From positions 1 through 18,505 of the forward strand of contig JAISTZ010000112.1 in the NCBI GenBank assembly GCA_031272345.1: DNA of 18,505 nt, given 5' to 3'. The notes beneath the pieces were generated by a model. That model was not told the DNA's origin and did not search any database. It saw nothing but the letters and a program-made list of their open reading frames with translations. Shown one piece after another: positions 4,671-12,853 of the stretch. A program made the position numbers and the translations under genes. The stretch is from Spirochaetaceae bacterium. GTDB taxonomy: Bacteria; Spirochaetota; Spirochaetia; Treponematales; Treponemataceae. Numbering within the stretch: the stretch's first letter is position 1; every line of letters begins with the position of its first letter.

Positions 4671-6312
4671 GGGCGGGGGAACGGAGGCCCGCGAGCCAGA
4701 AGCACAGGGCCAGAATCATCGCCAGGTAGCAGAACCAGTCCCCCCAGGCCGCAAAGGGGGTGACCCGCCGGGGGTACACGGGAATGTCCGTGTAAAGCCC
4801 CGCTTCCTCAAAGAGGGGGAGGTCCGCGAGCACCCTGCCCCAGGGGTCAACCACCACGGTGCACCCCGAATTTGTGGCCCGGGCAAGGGTGGTGCGCAGC
4901 TCAATCGCCCGGTAGACCGCGATGGCGAAGTGCTGGTACTCGGCGGACCTGGTGAGGGACCAGGAGTCATTCGTCAAATTGAGGAGGAGCTCCGAGCCCA
5001 TCCGGAAAAATTCCCGGCAGAGAATCCCGAAGGCGTCCTCGAAGCAAATCGGCGCGCTGAAGGTGACGGTCTCCCCGGAGCCGCTTCCGGCAATGGGGAT
5101 CGTGAAGGTGACCAGCTCGTTCCCCGGGGTCCAGGCGTAGGAAAAACCCGCCACGGCCTTCATCAGGGCTTGCACCACCGGATTGTCCGCAAAGGGAATC
5201 ACCTCCGCAAAGGGCACCAGGTGCACCTTGGAATAGGTCTTGACGAATCGCCCCTGGGCGTCGAACAGAATCGCCGCGTTCCCGTAGTGACGTTTTTCTT
5301 TGTCCAGGGTGGCCGGCCCGCCGATGAGGAGGGGAAAATTCATCCGGCGGATGAATCCCGTGAGGCTTTCCTCCGCGCCCTCAAGGGGCAAGTCGTACCG
5401 GTCGGCCCCCTCGGGGAAGGTGTAGGAGAGGATGCCCTCGCTCCACACGCCGATGTCCGGGGGGAAGCCGGTTTTTTCCAGACATTCCGAAGCGGCCCCT
5501 TCGGTGAGGGCCCGGGACACGGCGATGGACTCCTCCTCTCCGATAATCCAGGTGTCCAGATTCTGCTGCACCAACACCGAGCGGACGGTCTTTTCCGGGG
5601 GGACGTCCCTGTGCAGCTCATAAGTCCCGTAGGCAAGGGCAAGGGCGAAGAGGAGGGCGCAGAAACAGACGGCCCTGGCCCAGTCACCCAACCGCCCGGG
5701 GACACGCCAAGAACCGGCCCGACCGGGCCGGAAAACGCCCTGGATCAGCCCTTCCGCAATCACCGCGGCGCACAGGGCGAACAGGAAGCTCACCCCCCGC
5801 TCCCCGGTAATCGCCGCCACTTGCCGGATCGTGTTCCAGGTGACGGCGGTGATCGACAGGGTTCCCCAGGGATAGGCCAGGAATCCCGTGGACTTGGCCC
5901 ATTCGTAGGCGGTCCACACCAGGGCGAAGTAGACCGTGCGGCAGGGAAGGCTGAGCCGGGGTTCCGCGCTTCCGGGGACGGGCCTCCGGCGCGAAAAGGG
6001 CTGGTAGAGGTAGCACCCCGCGGCCATGCCGATAACCGCCGTGCCCGCGCAGGACGCCCCCAGGGTGAACACCGCGAAGTCCCGGAAAAAGGCGAGCCAG
6101 AAGCTGGAGAGGAGGTGGGTGATGCCGATTTGCAGGCCCGTGAGCAGGGCCGCCTGCCTGTAGGACCGGGCGTGGTAGAGGGCCCCGTAGAGCGGCGCCA
6201 AAGCGACAAGGCCCAGAACCGGGGAGCCCAGCAGGAGGACCTCGTTTGGTATGGCAAGGGATGTGATAAAAGACGAAAAAAGGACGCAAAAAACTTGTAA
6301 AAACCCGCTCAT
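4663..6312 (-). CDS. lnt: Apolipoprotein N-acyltransferase (Lnt), 549 aa
   Basis: Lnt transfers an acyl chain from phospholipid to the N-terminal cysteine of lipoproteins, the last step of lipoprotein maturation at the inner membrane. The N-terminal half carries several membrane helices (about 5-45, 55-105, 125-195, 212-230), and the C-terminal half is a nitrilase-like domain. The catalytic triad is visible: E292 in VWSEG, K362 in YSKVHLVPF and C423 in PICFED. LLNLTNDSW (443-451), the AIELR segment and a final membrane helix (524-543) are as in known Lnt proteins. The start at 6312 matches the family N-terminus. A TACAAT box lies almost against it, without a clear -35, so the promoter is uncertain. 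It is divergent from the TPR gene, with 25 bp between start codons. Confidence 0.95.
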   Translation of the reverse strand: MSGFLQVFCVLFSSFITSLAIPNEVLLLGSPVLGLVALAPLYGALYHARSYRQAALLTGLQIGITHLLSSFWLAFFRDFAVFTLGASCAGTAVIGMAAGCYLYQPFSRRRPVPGSAEPRLSLPCRTVYFALVWTAYEWAKSTGFLAYPWGTLSITAVTWNTIRQVAAITGERGVSFLFALCAAVIAEGLIQGVFRPGRAGSWRVPGRLGDWARAVCFCALLFALALAYGTYELHRDVPPEKTVRSVLVQQNLDTWIIGEEESIAVSRALTEGAASECLEKTGFPPDIGVWSEGILSYTFPEGADRYDLPLEGAEESLTGFIRRMNFPLLIGGPATLDKEKRHYGNAAILFDAQGRFVKTYSKVHLVPFAEVIPFADNPVVQALMKAVAGFSYAWTPGNELVTFTIPIAGSGSGETVTFSAPICFEDAFGILCREFFRMGSELLLNLTNDSWSLTRSAEYQHFAIAVYRAIELRTTLARATNSGCTVVVDPWGRVLADLPLFEEAGLYTDIPVYPRRVTPFAAWGDWFCYLAMILALCFWLAGLRSPAHG

Positions 6313-6323
6313 TATTGTATTAT
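6295..6323 (+). promoter_or_regulatory. Promoter of the TPR operon, with a dyad
   Basis: TTGTAA at 6295-6300, 17 bases, TATTAT at 6318-6323. It lies mostly inside the first codons of the divergent lnt gene. TGTAAAA (6297-6303) and TTTTACA (6323-6329) form an inverted repeat across the promoter, which could be an operator. The leader to the ATG at 6338 is only about 8 bases, with no Shine-Dalgarno site. Confidence 0.65.
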
Positions 6324-6337
6324 TTTACAGAAAAACG

Positions 6338-7069
6338 ATGGTGGGAGCAAGGGCGAACCAGGACACACGCAACATCACCGAGGCGATTGCCTTATACCAC
6401 GAGGGAAACTACGCCCAGGCCCTCGCCCTCCTCATGGCGGCCGTCCCGGGGTCACCCTGGGAAACCACGGAGGTCCCCTACTACGCGGGCCTCTGCTGTA
6501 TGCGCCTCAAGCGGCAGGAGGACGCCCTGGGCTACCTTGAACAGGTGGTCACCTCGGACGTGTCCCTGGAGCGGGTGCGGCAGTGCAGGATTCTCCTGGC
6601 GGTGGTGTACGCCCTCACGGGCAGGGAGCGGCTCGCGGATTTCGAGCTCAGAAAGCTCCTCGACACGGGGTACAAAAAGGCCGTTGTCTACGGGGCGCTG
6701 GCGTACATCGCCTGGATTCAGAAAAAACCTGAGGACGCCGCGGCCTACTACGAAATGGCCCTCACGGAGGACGAGACGAGCGTCACCGCGGTGAACGGCA
6801 TGGGCTACGTGCTTGCCTGCATGGGCAAAAATCTGCCCAGGGCCATTTCCCTGTGCAAGCAGGCGGTGGGCCTTGCCCCGGAATCCGCCGCGTGTTTGGA
6901 TTCCCTGGGGTGGGCCTATTTCAAGATGGGTCTCCTTTCGGACGCAAAGTCCTTCGTCAAACAGGCCCAGTCCCTGGATGGGGAAAACATCGAAATCAAG
7001 TCCCATCTGGAGGCGATTCTGGCGGAGGAACGGGCCCGGCAAACTCCGGAAGAGGGGCAGCGGGCATGA
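6338..7069 (+). CDS. TPR-repeat protein, 243 aa
   Basis: The sequence is almost entirely helical repeats of the tetratricopeptide type, visible at about residues 13-35 (EAIALYHEGNYAQALALL), 46-71, 116-143 (GALAYIAWIQKKPEDAAAYYEMAL), 149-180 and 186-214 (LDSLGWAYFKMGLLSDAKSFVKQA). Such proteins act as scaffolds. There is no signal peptide or membrane helix, so it is probably cytoplasmic. The ATG at 6338 was taken because it follows the promoter; the open frame extends upstream to 6251 but would run through the promoter. The stop overlaps the next start (ATGA), so the TPR protein and the secreted NHL-VWA protein are made together and may work together. Confidence 0.85.
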   Translation: MVGARANQDTRNITEAIALYHEGNYAQALALLMAAVPGSPWETTEVPYYAGLCCMRLKRQEDALGYLEQVVTSDVSLERVRQCRILLAVVYALTGRERLADFELRKLLDTGYKKAVVYGALAYIAWIQKKPEDAAAYYEMALTEDETSVTAVNGMGYVLACMGKNLPRAISLCKQAVGLAPESAACLDSLGWAYFKMGLLSDAKSFVKQAQSLDGENIEIKSHLEAILAEERARQTPEEGQRA

Positions 7070-9111
7070 AAAAATTCCAGGCCCTGTGTGTCGCCCTGTT
7101 CCTGGGGTGCTTTGTATACAGCCAGACCGGGAGCGTCTCCTCGATTTTCGGCACGTCCGGCGAAGCGGGCATGGCGGAACAGGAATTCCGCCGGGGGGTC
7201 CAGTCCTTTTACCGGGGCTCCTTCAACGATTCGATCATCCTTTTTGAGCGGGCCCTCTCGTATATGCCCGACACTCCCCTGATTCTCGACTGGCTGGGGA
7301 ACGCCTATTTCCGGTCGGGCCTTGAGGGAATCGCAATCGCCCAGTGGGAAGCCGCCGCCGCGCGGGGCTACGGGGGGCTCCTCCTCCAGAACAAGCTCGA
7401 CACGGTGCGCGCCCGCAGAATCACCGGGTCCCTCAGGCAGGAGCTGGGCAGGTACACCGAGGCGGGGGCTTTCCCCGCCATGAACGGCGCGATTCCCGTG
7501 TTCAACCAGCCCGTGTCCCTCCTCTCCAACCAGGACGGCACCTTCTGGGCCATCTGCTACACCAGCAACGAGCTCCTCCGAATCGACGTGAACGGCACGG
7601 TCCTCGACCGCAGGCGGGGTCCCGTCAACGGGTTCGACCGGCCCATGGACATCCTCCGCCGCAGGGACGGCTCCCTCCTGGTAACGGAATACTTTGGGGA
7701 CAGAATCTCCGTGCTGGACAGCAGGGGCGAATACGTCTCCTCCTTCGGCAAAAAGGGCAGGGGCCTAGGTGAAGTCATCGGCCCCCAGTACGGCGCGCTG
7801 GATTCCTCGGAGAATTTCTTCGTCACCGACTTCGGCAACGCCAGGGTCGCCGTGTTCGACAGGGACGGCGCAGGGCTCTTCACCTTCGGCGGGCAACGGG
7901 GCGCTTTTCCGGGCTTTAAAGCCCCCACGGGCATCGCGATCATCAGCGATATGGTCTACGTGGCGGACGCGGCGACCGGCGGAATCTACCGGTTCGACCA
8001 GTTCGGCAACTACACGGGCCCCCTCGTGCCGGAGGGGACCTTCGTCAGGCCCGAGGCCATGCGGACCGCCGGAAACTACCTCATCATCCCGGACACGAAC
8101 CGTATCTTCACGGTGGACGTGTCCAACGGCGCGGTCTTCGAGAGCGGCCGCACCGGGAGCGCCCCCTCCAGGGTCACCTGCGCGGCCCCGGACGCCAACG
8201 GCAACATCCTGGCGGCGGATTTCAGGGGGAACGAGATCTTCGTGTTCAGCCCCATGGACGAGCTCGTGGGGGGGCTCTTTGTGCAGATAGAGCGGGTGGT
8301 CTCGGAGAATTTTCCCCAGGTCACCCTGGAGGTAAGCGTAGAAAACCGGAGGAGGGAGCCCGTGGTGGGCCTCCAGGGGGTGAATTTCCTCATCACCGAG
8401 GAGAAGCGTCCCGCGGCGAATCAGCAGTTTGCGGGAGCGGCGAATTTGAACGACCTCTGCGACATCACGGTGCTCATAGACCGGTCCCGGGAGACCCTCG
8501 CGTACCGGAGCGCCCTGGAGGCGGCGGTCACGGAGATCGTCTCCGCCATGAACGGCCGGGGCACCCTCCGGGTTGTGTCCGCCGGGGAAACGCCCTTCAC
8601 GGAATTTGCCGGGAACCCCGGCGTCGTGCGGGATTTTTCCGCCCCGGCCCTCAAAACCCCCGTCACGTCCAGGGCGGCCCTTGACCTGGCCGTCCGGCTC
8701 GCGGCGAATGACCTGGTGAACGGGGAAAAAAAGCGGGCCATCGTCTACCTGACCGCCGGGGGGCTCTCCCCTTCGGCCTTCACCCGGTATGGGCTTACGG
8801 ACCTGACCGCCTACCTGAACAACAACCACATCGGGTTCTACACGGTCATGCTTGCCCAGGGCGCTCCCGCCGAGGAAATCTCCTACATCAGCGGCCACAC
8901 CGAGGGCAGGACCTACTACGTGTACCGCCCGGAGGGGCTGTCGTCCCTGGTAACGGACATACTCAACGCGCCCAGGGGGCTCTACCGGCTCACCTACACG
9001 TCCTCCCTCCCCACGGACTTCGGACGCTCCTTCCTGCCCGTGGAAGTGGAAGCCTACCTGTTGAACCGCTCAGGCCGGGACGAAACCGGCTACTACGCGC
9101 CCTTGCAGTAG
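7066..9111 (+). CDS. Exported TPR-NHL beta-propeller-VWA protein, 681 aa
   Basis: The N-terminus is a Sec signal (MKKFQALCVALFLGCFVYSQ), probably cleaved before TGS; Cys15 is not in a good lipobox. Residues 36-100 hold TPR-like helices (FRRGVQSFYRGSFNDSIILFERAL). Residues about 150-400 contain repeated NHL-type blades (PMDILRRRDGSLLVTEYFGD, NFFVTDFGNARVAVFDRDG, PTGIAIISDMVYVADAATGG). Residues about 467-637 form a von Willebrand A-like domain (DITVLIDRSRE ... KRAIVYLTAGG). The metal site is degenerate: DRSRE replaces DxSxS. This suggests an extracytoplasmic adhesion or assembly scaffold. The start overlaps the TPR gene by four bases. It ends 12 bp from the convergent tcdA gene. Confidence 0.85.
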   Translation: MKKFQALCVALFLGCFVYSQTGSVSSIFGTSGEAGMAEQEFRRGVQSFYRGSFNDSIILFERALSYMPDTPLILDWLGNAYFRSGLEGIAIAQWEAAAARGYGGLLLQNKLDTVRARRITGSLRQELGRYTEAGAFPAMNGAIPVFNQPVSLLSNQDGTFWAICYTSNELLRIDVNGTVLDRRRGPVNGFDRPMDILRRRDGSLLVTEYFGDRISVLDSRGEYVSSFGKKGRGLGEVIGPQYGALDSSENFFVTDFGNARVAVFDRDGAGLFTFGGQRGAFPGFKAPTGIAIISDMVYVADAATGGIYRFDQFGNYTGPLVPEGTFVRPEAMRTAGNYLIIPDTNRIFTVDVSNGAVFESGRTGSAPSRVTCAAPDANGNILAADFRGNEIFVFSPMDELVGGLFVQIERVVSENFPQVTLEVSVENRRREPVVGLQGVNFLITEEKRPAANQQFAGAANLNDLCDITVLIDRSRETLAYRSALEAAVTEIVSAMNGRGTLRVVSAGETPFTEFAGNPGVVRDFSAPALKTPVTSRAALDLAVRLAANDLVNGEKKRAIVYLTAGGLSPSAFTRYGLTDLTAYLNNNHIGFYTVMLAQGAPAEEISYISGHTEGRTYYVYRPEGLSSLVTDILNAPRGLYRLTYTSSLPTDFGRSFLPVEVEAYLLNRSGRDETGYYAPLQ

Positions 9112-9123
9112 GCGTCCCCAGGG

Positions 9124-9900
9124 TCAAGCCGCAAAACCGCACACGTCCCGCACCACCAGGCTCGCCAGAATCATCCCGGCGGCGGCGGTTACGGCGACCA
9201 TGCTTCCGTTAATCACTTTTTTTGCCGCGCACCAGTCCGGGCCGGAGCAGTCCTCCCGTTTGGAGCAGAAGCACTCCCCCTTGCCGCAGGAAGGGGCAAA
9301 TTCTTTGCGGTAGGGGATGCGCTCAGGGCTGTATACACAGGGAAACGTACCGGTAAAACCCCGCGCCCGCAGGCCCTGCCGCACGAGACGCGCCAGGGGG
9401 CAGCCGCGGGTTTCCCAGATGCCGGCCACGGTCAGCTTTGTTGGGTCAACCTTTTGGGACGTTCCCATTGACGAAAAAAATTTGACTCCCCGCTCTGCGC
9501 AAAATTCAATCAGATCGAGCTTGCAGGAGAGGCTGTCGATGGCGTCTACCACGTAATCTCCGGGTTCTATGCCGAAGCCGTCCCTTGTGTCCCGTGAAAA
9601 AACGGCGGCGTGGGCCGAAACCCGGCACCGGGGATTGATGTCGGCGATGCGTTCCCTGAGAACGTCAACCTTATTCCTGCCTGTGGTTGACAGAAGGGCC
9701 TCCACCTGCCGGTTGATGTTGGTGACGCACACGGCGTCTGAATCAATCAGGGAGATATGCCCCACGCCGCTCCGGGCGAGCCCCTCGGCGCACCAACTGC
9801 CCACCCCTCCGATGCCCACGACGGCCGCATGGGTTCTGGAAAGGGCGTCCAGGGCGTCCCTGCCCACGAGGAGTTCCAGGCGCTGAAAAACCGGATTCAC
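9124..9900 (-). CDS. tcdA: tRNA threonylcarbamoyladenosine dehydratase (TcdA/CsdL-like)
   Basis: An E1-like ThiF-family enzyme that in E. coli uses ATP to cyclise t6A37 of tRNA to ct6A. Visible features, numbered from the start chosen here: FQRLELLVG (5-13), the nucleotide loop VVGIGGVGSWCAEGLARSGVG (27-47), LIDSDAVCVTNINRQ (51-65), and VVDAIDSLSCK (117-127). The length of 258 residues fits the family (E. coli about 268). The C-terminal part carries a cysteine cluster (C205, C210, C212, C218, C224), suggestive of a metal site. The start is uncertain: the open frame reaches an ATG at 9987, but homology begins at VNPVFQRL, so a GTG near 9900-9912 is preferred. The upstream ATG would run through the promoter of the divergent HD gene. 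Confidence 0.85.
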   Translation of the reverse strand: MNPVFQRLELLVGRDALDALSRTHAAVVGIGGVGSWCAEGLARSGVGHISLIDSDAVCVTNINRQVEALLSTTGRNKVDVLRERIADINPRCRVSAHAAVFSRDTRDGFGIEPGDYVVDAIDSLSCKLDLIEFCAERGVKFFSSMGTSQKVDPTKLTVAGIWETRGCPLARLVRQGLRARGFTGTFPCVYSPERIPYRKEFAPSCGKGECFCSKREDCSGPDWCAAKKVINGSMVAVTAAAGMILASLVVRDVCGFAA

Positions 9901-9970
9901 CACTGCCACCACAAGGACCCTAGCATAAGGCCGCGGAAAAGGGAAGGCCCGGCAATGACGCCTGTCGCCC

Positions 9971-9999
9971 TTTACTTTTTCGCTCATTTCCGGTATCGT
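9971..9999 (+). promoter_or_regulatory. Promoter of the HD-domain gene
   Basis: TTTACT at 9971-9976, 17 bases, TATCGT at 9994-9999. The ATG at 10006 follows after six bases (cttccc), so the message should be leaderless. Confidence 0.65.
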
Positions 10000-10005
10000 C
10001 TTCCC

Positions 10006-10575
10006 ATGAAATTTACGGATGCGGAAAAACTGTTAAAAAAATACGTTACCGGGGAGACCCTCCTGCGGCACTCCTACACGGTGGCTGTGGCGCTGGGCTG
10101 GTGGGCAAAGGACGCGGGGGAGGCCGACTGGGAAACCTGGCGGTGCGTGGGGCTCCTGCATGACCTGGACTTTGAAGCGGCCCCGGAGGCCCACTGCACA
10201 AAGGTGCGGGAGATCTGGGAGGCGGAACGGGCCGCGTTCCCGGATTTTACCCCGGAGATGCTCCACGCGATTCAGAGCCACGGCTGGGGGCTCACCGTGG
10301 ATGTGGAGCCCGTCTCCTACATGGAAAAAGTTCTCTATACGGTGGACGAGCTCACAGGCATCGTCTATGCGGCGGCCCTGATGCGGCCCTCAAAGAGCGT
10401 GTCCGACATGGAAGTCAAATCGGTGCTCAAGAAGTTCAAGACCCCGGCCTTTGCCGCCGGGTGCAGCAGGGATGTCATTCTGAAGGGCTGCGGTATGCTG
10501 AACATGGAGCTTCCCGCTGTCATCGAAAAAACCCTCGCGGCTATGAAGACCGAGGCGGCGCTCCTGGGGGTTTGA
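10006..10575 (+). CDS. HD-domain protein (putative phosphohydrolase), 189 aa
   Basis: The HD-superfamily metal ligands are laid out as expected: H22 in LLRHSYTVA, H52-D53 in GLLHDLDFE, H92 in AIQSHGW and D114 in YTVDELTGIV. The later SVSDMEVKSVLKKFKTPAFAAG region is typical of a common family of uncharacterised bacterial HDIG/HD proteins. The activity is probably hydrolysis of a phosphate ester or nucleotide; the substrate is unknown. There is no signal peptide. The start was chosen because the ATG lies 6 bases after a good promoter and matches the first conserved helix; there is no Shine-Dalgarno site. The last 35 bp overlap the convergent permease gene. Confidence 0.85.
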   Translation: MKFTDAEKLLKKYVTGETLLRHSYTVAVALGWWAKDAGEADWETWRCVGLLHDLDFEAAPEAHCTKVREIWEAERAAFPDFTPEMLHAIQSHGWGLTVDVEPVSYMEKVLYTVDELTGIVYAAALMRPSKSVSDMEVKSVLKKFKTPAFAAGCSRDVILKGCGMLNMELPAVIEKTLAAMKTEAALLGV

Positions 10576-11620
10576 CCTTTGGCTTGGGCCTGGCATATCC
10601 CGGCAGGTAGTGGTCCTGGATGTCCATGTAGACCGCCACGCCGATGATGACGTACTTGAGGCAGGTCTGCACCCCCAGGGGGACGAGCACAAAGTCCAGG
10701 GCGTAGAACAGGGCCGTAATAAGGATCATGCCCCCGGCTGCGCCGAAAAAATTATTTCTTCCCCCAAATATCGACGCCTTCCCCGCAAAGGCCCCCGCAA
10801 GTACCGAAAGGAGCGCCCCGTTCATAAAATCAACCCCCCCGGAAAGGCCGACGGCTTCGCTCTTTGCGGCGAACATCATGCCCCCCAGGGCGTAGCAGGC
10901 CCCGGAAATCGCGGCGGCGGGAATCATCGGCACGAACACGGCCCGGAGGGGCATCATGGTGCCCGGCACGTAGAGGCTGTTGAACACGCTCGATATGATG
11001 CTGTACTTGTCCTGCCACTTCCGCCGCCGGATGAACACCCCGACCCCGGCGATGACCGCCCCGGACAGGAGCGCGATGACGGGCAGGGAATACACCGGGT
11101 CAAGGCCGATGTGTCCGGTCCCGAAGGCGATGAACGCCGGGGACACGGGTCTGAGGACCTCTGTTTCCCCGTTGGGTCCGGTCAGAATCAGCATACCGAA
11201 GCCCTGGAGGAGGCCGCCGACGAAGAAGCCGGAAAATGCCGGGGGGATTCTGAGGGCCGAGACGATGTAGATTTTTGCGCAGCTTATGGCGGCGCACAGG
11301 GCCAGGATCGCGCCCATGACTCCGTAGACCAGGCCGGCCTGGGCCAGGCCGGGGAGCCGCATGTCCGGAAGCTGGAGGAGGGCCGCGCAGGCCACACCCG
11401 CAAAGGCCCCTGTCCCCGCAAAGGAAAAGTCCAGGAATCCGCACAGGAGGGACAGGGCGAAGGCCGAACAAAGGAGCGCCAGGGGGGCCGCCTCAAAGAG
11501 GATGTTCCGCAGGTGCCGCACCGAAAGGAGGGATGGCTCAAGGGCTATCGAAATGACGAGCAAACACAGGAGCGACAAAATGAGGGCTTCGCGTTTGATG
11601 AACTCCTGCCAGGGCTTCAC
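10541..11620 (-). CDS. ABC transporter permease, branched-chain/ribose (BPD_transp_2) type, 359 aa
   Basis: A multi-pass inner-membrane protein with about nine or ten hydrophobic helices. It resembles permeases of the ribose/basic-membrane-protein/branched-chain families: LCGFLDFSFAGTGAFAGV (a cytoplasmic-loop region with the usual D and S/T-G pattern), IPPAFSGFFVGGLLQGFG, GGVDFMNGALLSVLAGAFAGKASIFGGRNN and a proline/lysine-rich tail. The start codon is GTG, overlapping the argD stop by four bases (GTGA), so it is translationally coupled. No ATPase or binding-protein gene lies in the window, so partners must be elsewhere. Link to amino-acid transport is an inference from the argD neighbour. 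Confidence 0.8.
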   Translation of the reverse strand: MKPWQEFIKREALILSLLCLLVISIALEPSLLSVRHLRNILFEAAPLALLCSAFALSLLCGFLDFSFAGTGAFAGVACAALLQLPDMRLPGLAQAGLVYGVMGAILALCAAISCAKIYIVSALRIPPAFSGFFVGGLLQGFGMLILTGPNGETEVLRPVSPAFIAFGTGHIGLDPVYSLPVIALLSGAVIAGVGVFIRRRKWQDKYSIISSVFNSLYVPGTMMPLRAVFVPMIPAAAISGACYALGGMMFAAKSEAVGLSGGVDFMNGALLSVLAGAFAGKASIFGGRNNFFGAAGGMILITALFYALDFVLVPLGVQTCLKYVIIGVAVYMDIQDHYLPGYARPKPKVKPPGAPPRSS

Positions 11621-12813
11621 AGGGATTCCAACACGGTTTTGAAGATTGCGAGTCCCCGGTCAATTTCCTGGCCGGTAATCACCAGGGGGGGCAAAAATCT
11701 GAGGGTGTTTTCCCCGGCGGTGGAAATGCAGAGCCCCGCGTTGAGGCAGAGGGTCTGCACGTCCCTGGCGTTTTTGGGGGACTTCATGGCGTCCGGCACG
11801 AGGTCCATACCCAGCATGAGCCCCGCGCCCCGGATGTTTGCAATGAAGGGCAGATTCCAGGAGGCGATGGTCTTTTTGATTGCGTCCCCCTTTTGGGTGA
11901 CCCCGGAGAGGAATCCCGGCCTGGTCAATTCCTGAAGCACCACGAGGCCGCAGGCGCACACCAGGGGATTCCCCGCAAAGGTGGACTGGTGGTCCCCGGA
12001 GACGAACACGTCCCGGGCCTTGCCCCTGAACGCGCATGCCCCGGCGGGGATGCCCCCGGCGATCGCCTTGGCCAGGGTGACCACATCGGGCTCGATGCCC
12101 CAGGACTCGCTTGCAAGGAGGGCGCCCGTGCGGCCCATGCCGGTCTGCACTTCGTCCGCAATCACGAGGGCCCCGGCGTTTCTGGCGGCCTCCGCGGCGG
12201 CCCGGACCCACGCCGGGTCAACAGGGTTCACCCCCCCTTCACCCTGGACACACTCAATCATCAGGGCGGCAACGGTGTCGTCAAAGGCCGTGCTGAGGCA
12301 GCCGAAATCACCGGCGCGGATGTGCCGGAACCCTTCCGGATAGGGCGCGAAGGCCGGCGCGTGGAAGACCTCCTGCCCGGTGGCCCGGAGGGTGGCGATG
12401 GTGCGTCCGTGGAAGGATTTTTCCAGGGTGACGATGACATGGCGTTGCGCCGTGCCCGCGGGGCTGCCTGAGGCCAGCCAGCCGTACTTGCGGGCCAGCT
12501 TGATTGCAGCCTCGTTTGCTTCGGCCCCGGAGTTGCAGAAATACACGCGCTCCATGCCTGTGGCCTTGAGCAGGGCCTCCGCAAAGGCGAGCCCCCTGTC
12601 CGAGAGATAGTAGTTGGACACGTGGAGGGCCCGTTGGGCCTGGTCCTGCACGGCTTTTACCAGGGCCGGGTGCCCGTGGCCCAGGCAGTTCACCCCAATG
12701 CCCGCCACAAAATCAATGTAGGACTTTCCGTCCCTGTCCGTAAGGGTGGAACCCTTGCCGGACACAAACACCACCGGAAAACTGCCGTAATTGTTGACTA
12801 CAAATCCTGCCAT
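11617..12813 (-). CDS. argD: Acetylornithine aminotransferase-like class III enzyme (ArgD), 398 aa
   Basis: A PLP-dependent class III aminotransferase of the acetylornithine/succinyldiaminopimelate type, which makes N-acetylornithine in arginine synthesis. Visible motifs: YIDFVAGIGVNCLGHGHP (32-49), the phosphate-binding NSGAEANE (94-101), FHGRT (134-138), ADEVQTGMGRTG (219-230) and the PLP lysine K249 in TLAKAIAGGIPAGA. The length is normal. An AAGGAC site sits a few bases before the ATG, so it has a normal leader. It is divergent from the small membrane-protein/gcvT unit. Other arginine genes are not adjacent, so ornithine, 4-aminobutyrate or a related substrate cannot be excluded. Confidence 0.88.
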   Translation of the reverse strand: MAGFVVNNYGSFPVVFVSGKGSTLTDRDGKSYIDFVAGIGVNCLGHGHPALVKAVQDQAQRALHVSNYYLSDRGLAFAEALLKATGMERVYFCNSGAEANEAAIKLARKYGWLASGSPAGTAQRHVIVTLEKSFHGRTIATLRATGQEVFHAPAFAPYPEGFRHIRAGDFGCLSTAFDDTVAALMIECVQGEGGVNPVDPAWVRAAAEAARNAGALVIADEVQTGMGRTGALLASESWGIEPDVVTLAKAIAGGIPAGACAFRGKARDVFVSGDHQSTFAGNPLVCACGLVVLQELTRPGFLSGVTQKGDAIKKTIASWNLPFIANIRGAGLMLGMDLVPDAMKSPKNARDVQTLCLNAGLCISTAGENTLRFLPPLVITGQEIDRGLAIFKTVLESL

Positions 12814-12853
12814 AAAACGTCCTTTTTAAAAAGGGTAACACAAAAACAAAGAG

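Noticed and set aside
4669..6300. Long plus-strand frame of 543 codons opposite lnt
   Set aside because: It is the reverse shadow of a GC-rich gene: composition is dominated by Gly, Pro, Arg and Glu without domains, whereas the minus strand gives a full Lnt with its catalytic residues.
7765..8898. Minus-strand frame of 377 codons inside the NHL-VWA gene
   Set aside because: Low-complexity translation with no motif. The plus strand encodes a clear signal peptide and repeated domains.
9901..9987. ATG start of tcdA at 9987
   Set aside because: The extra 29 residues lack family similarity and cover the promoter of the divergent HD gene; a GTG near 9900 fits the family N-terminus better.
10610..11935. 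Plus-strand frame of 441 codons opposite the permease and argD
   Set aside because: Composition typical of an antisense shadow (His, Gly, Arg, Glu rich); the minus-strand genes are recognisable families.
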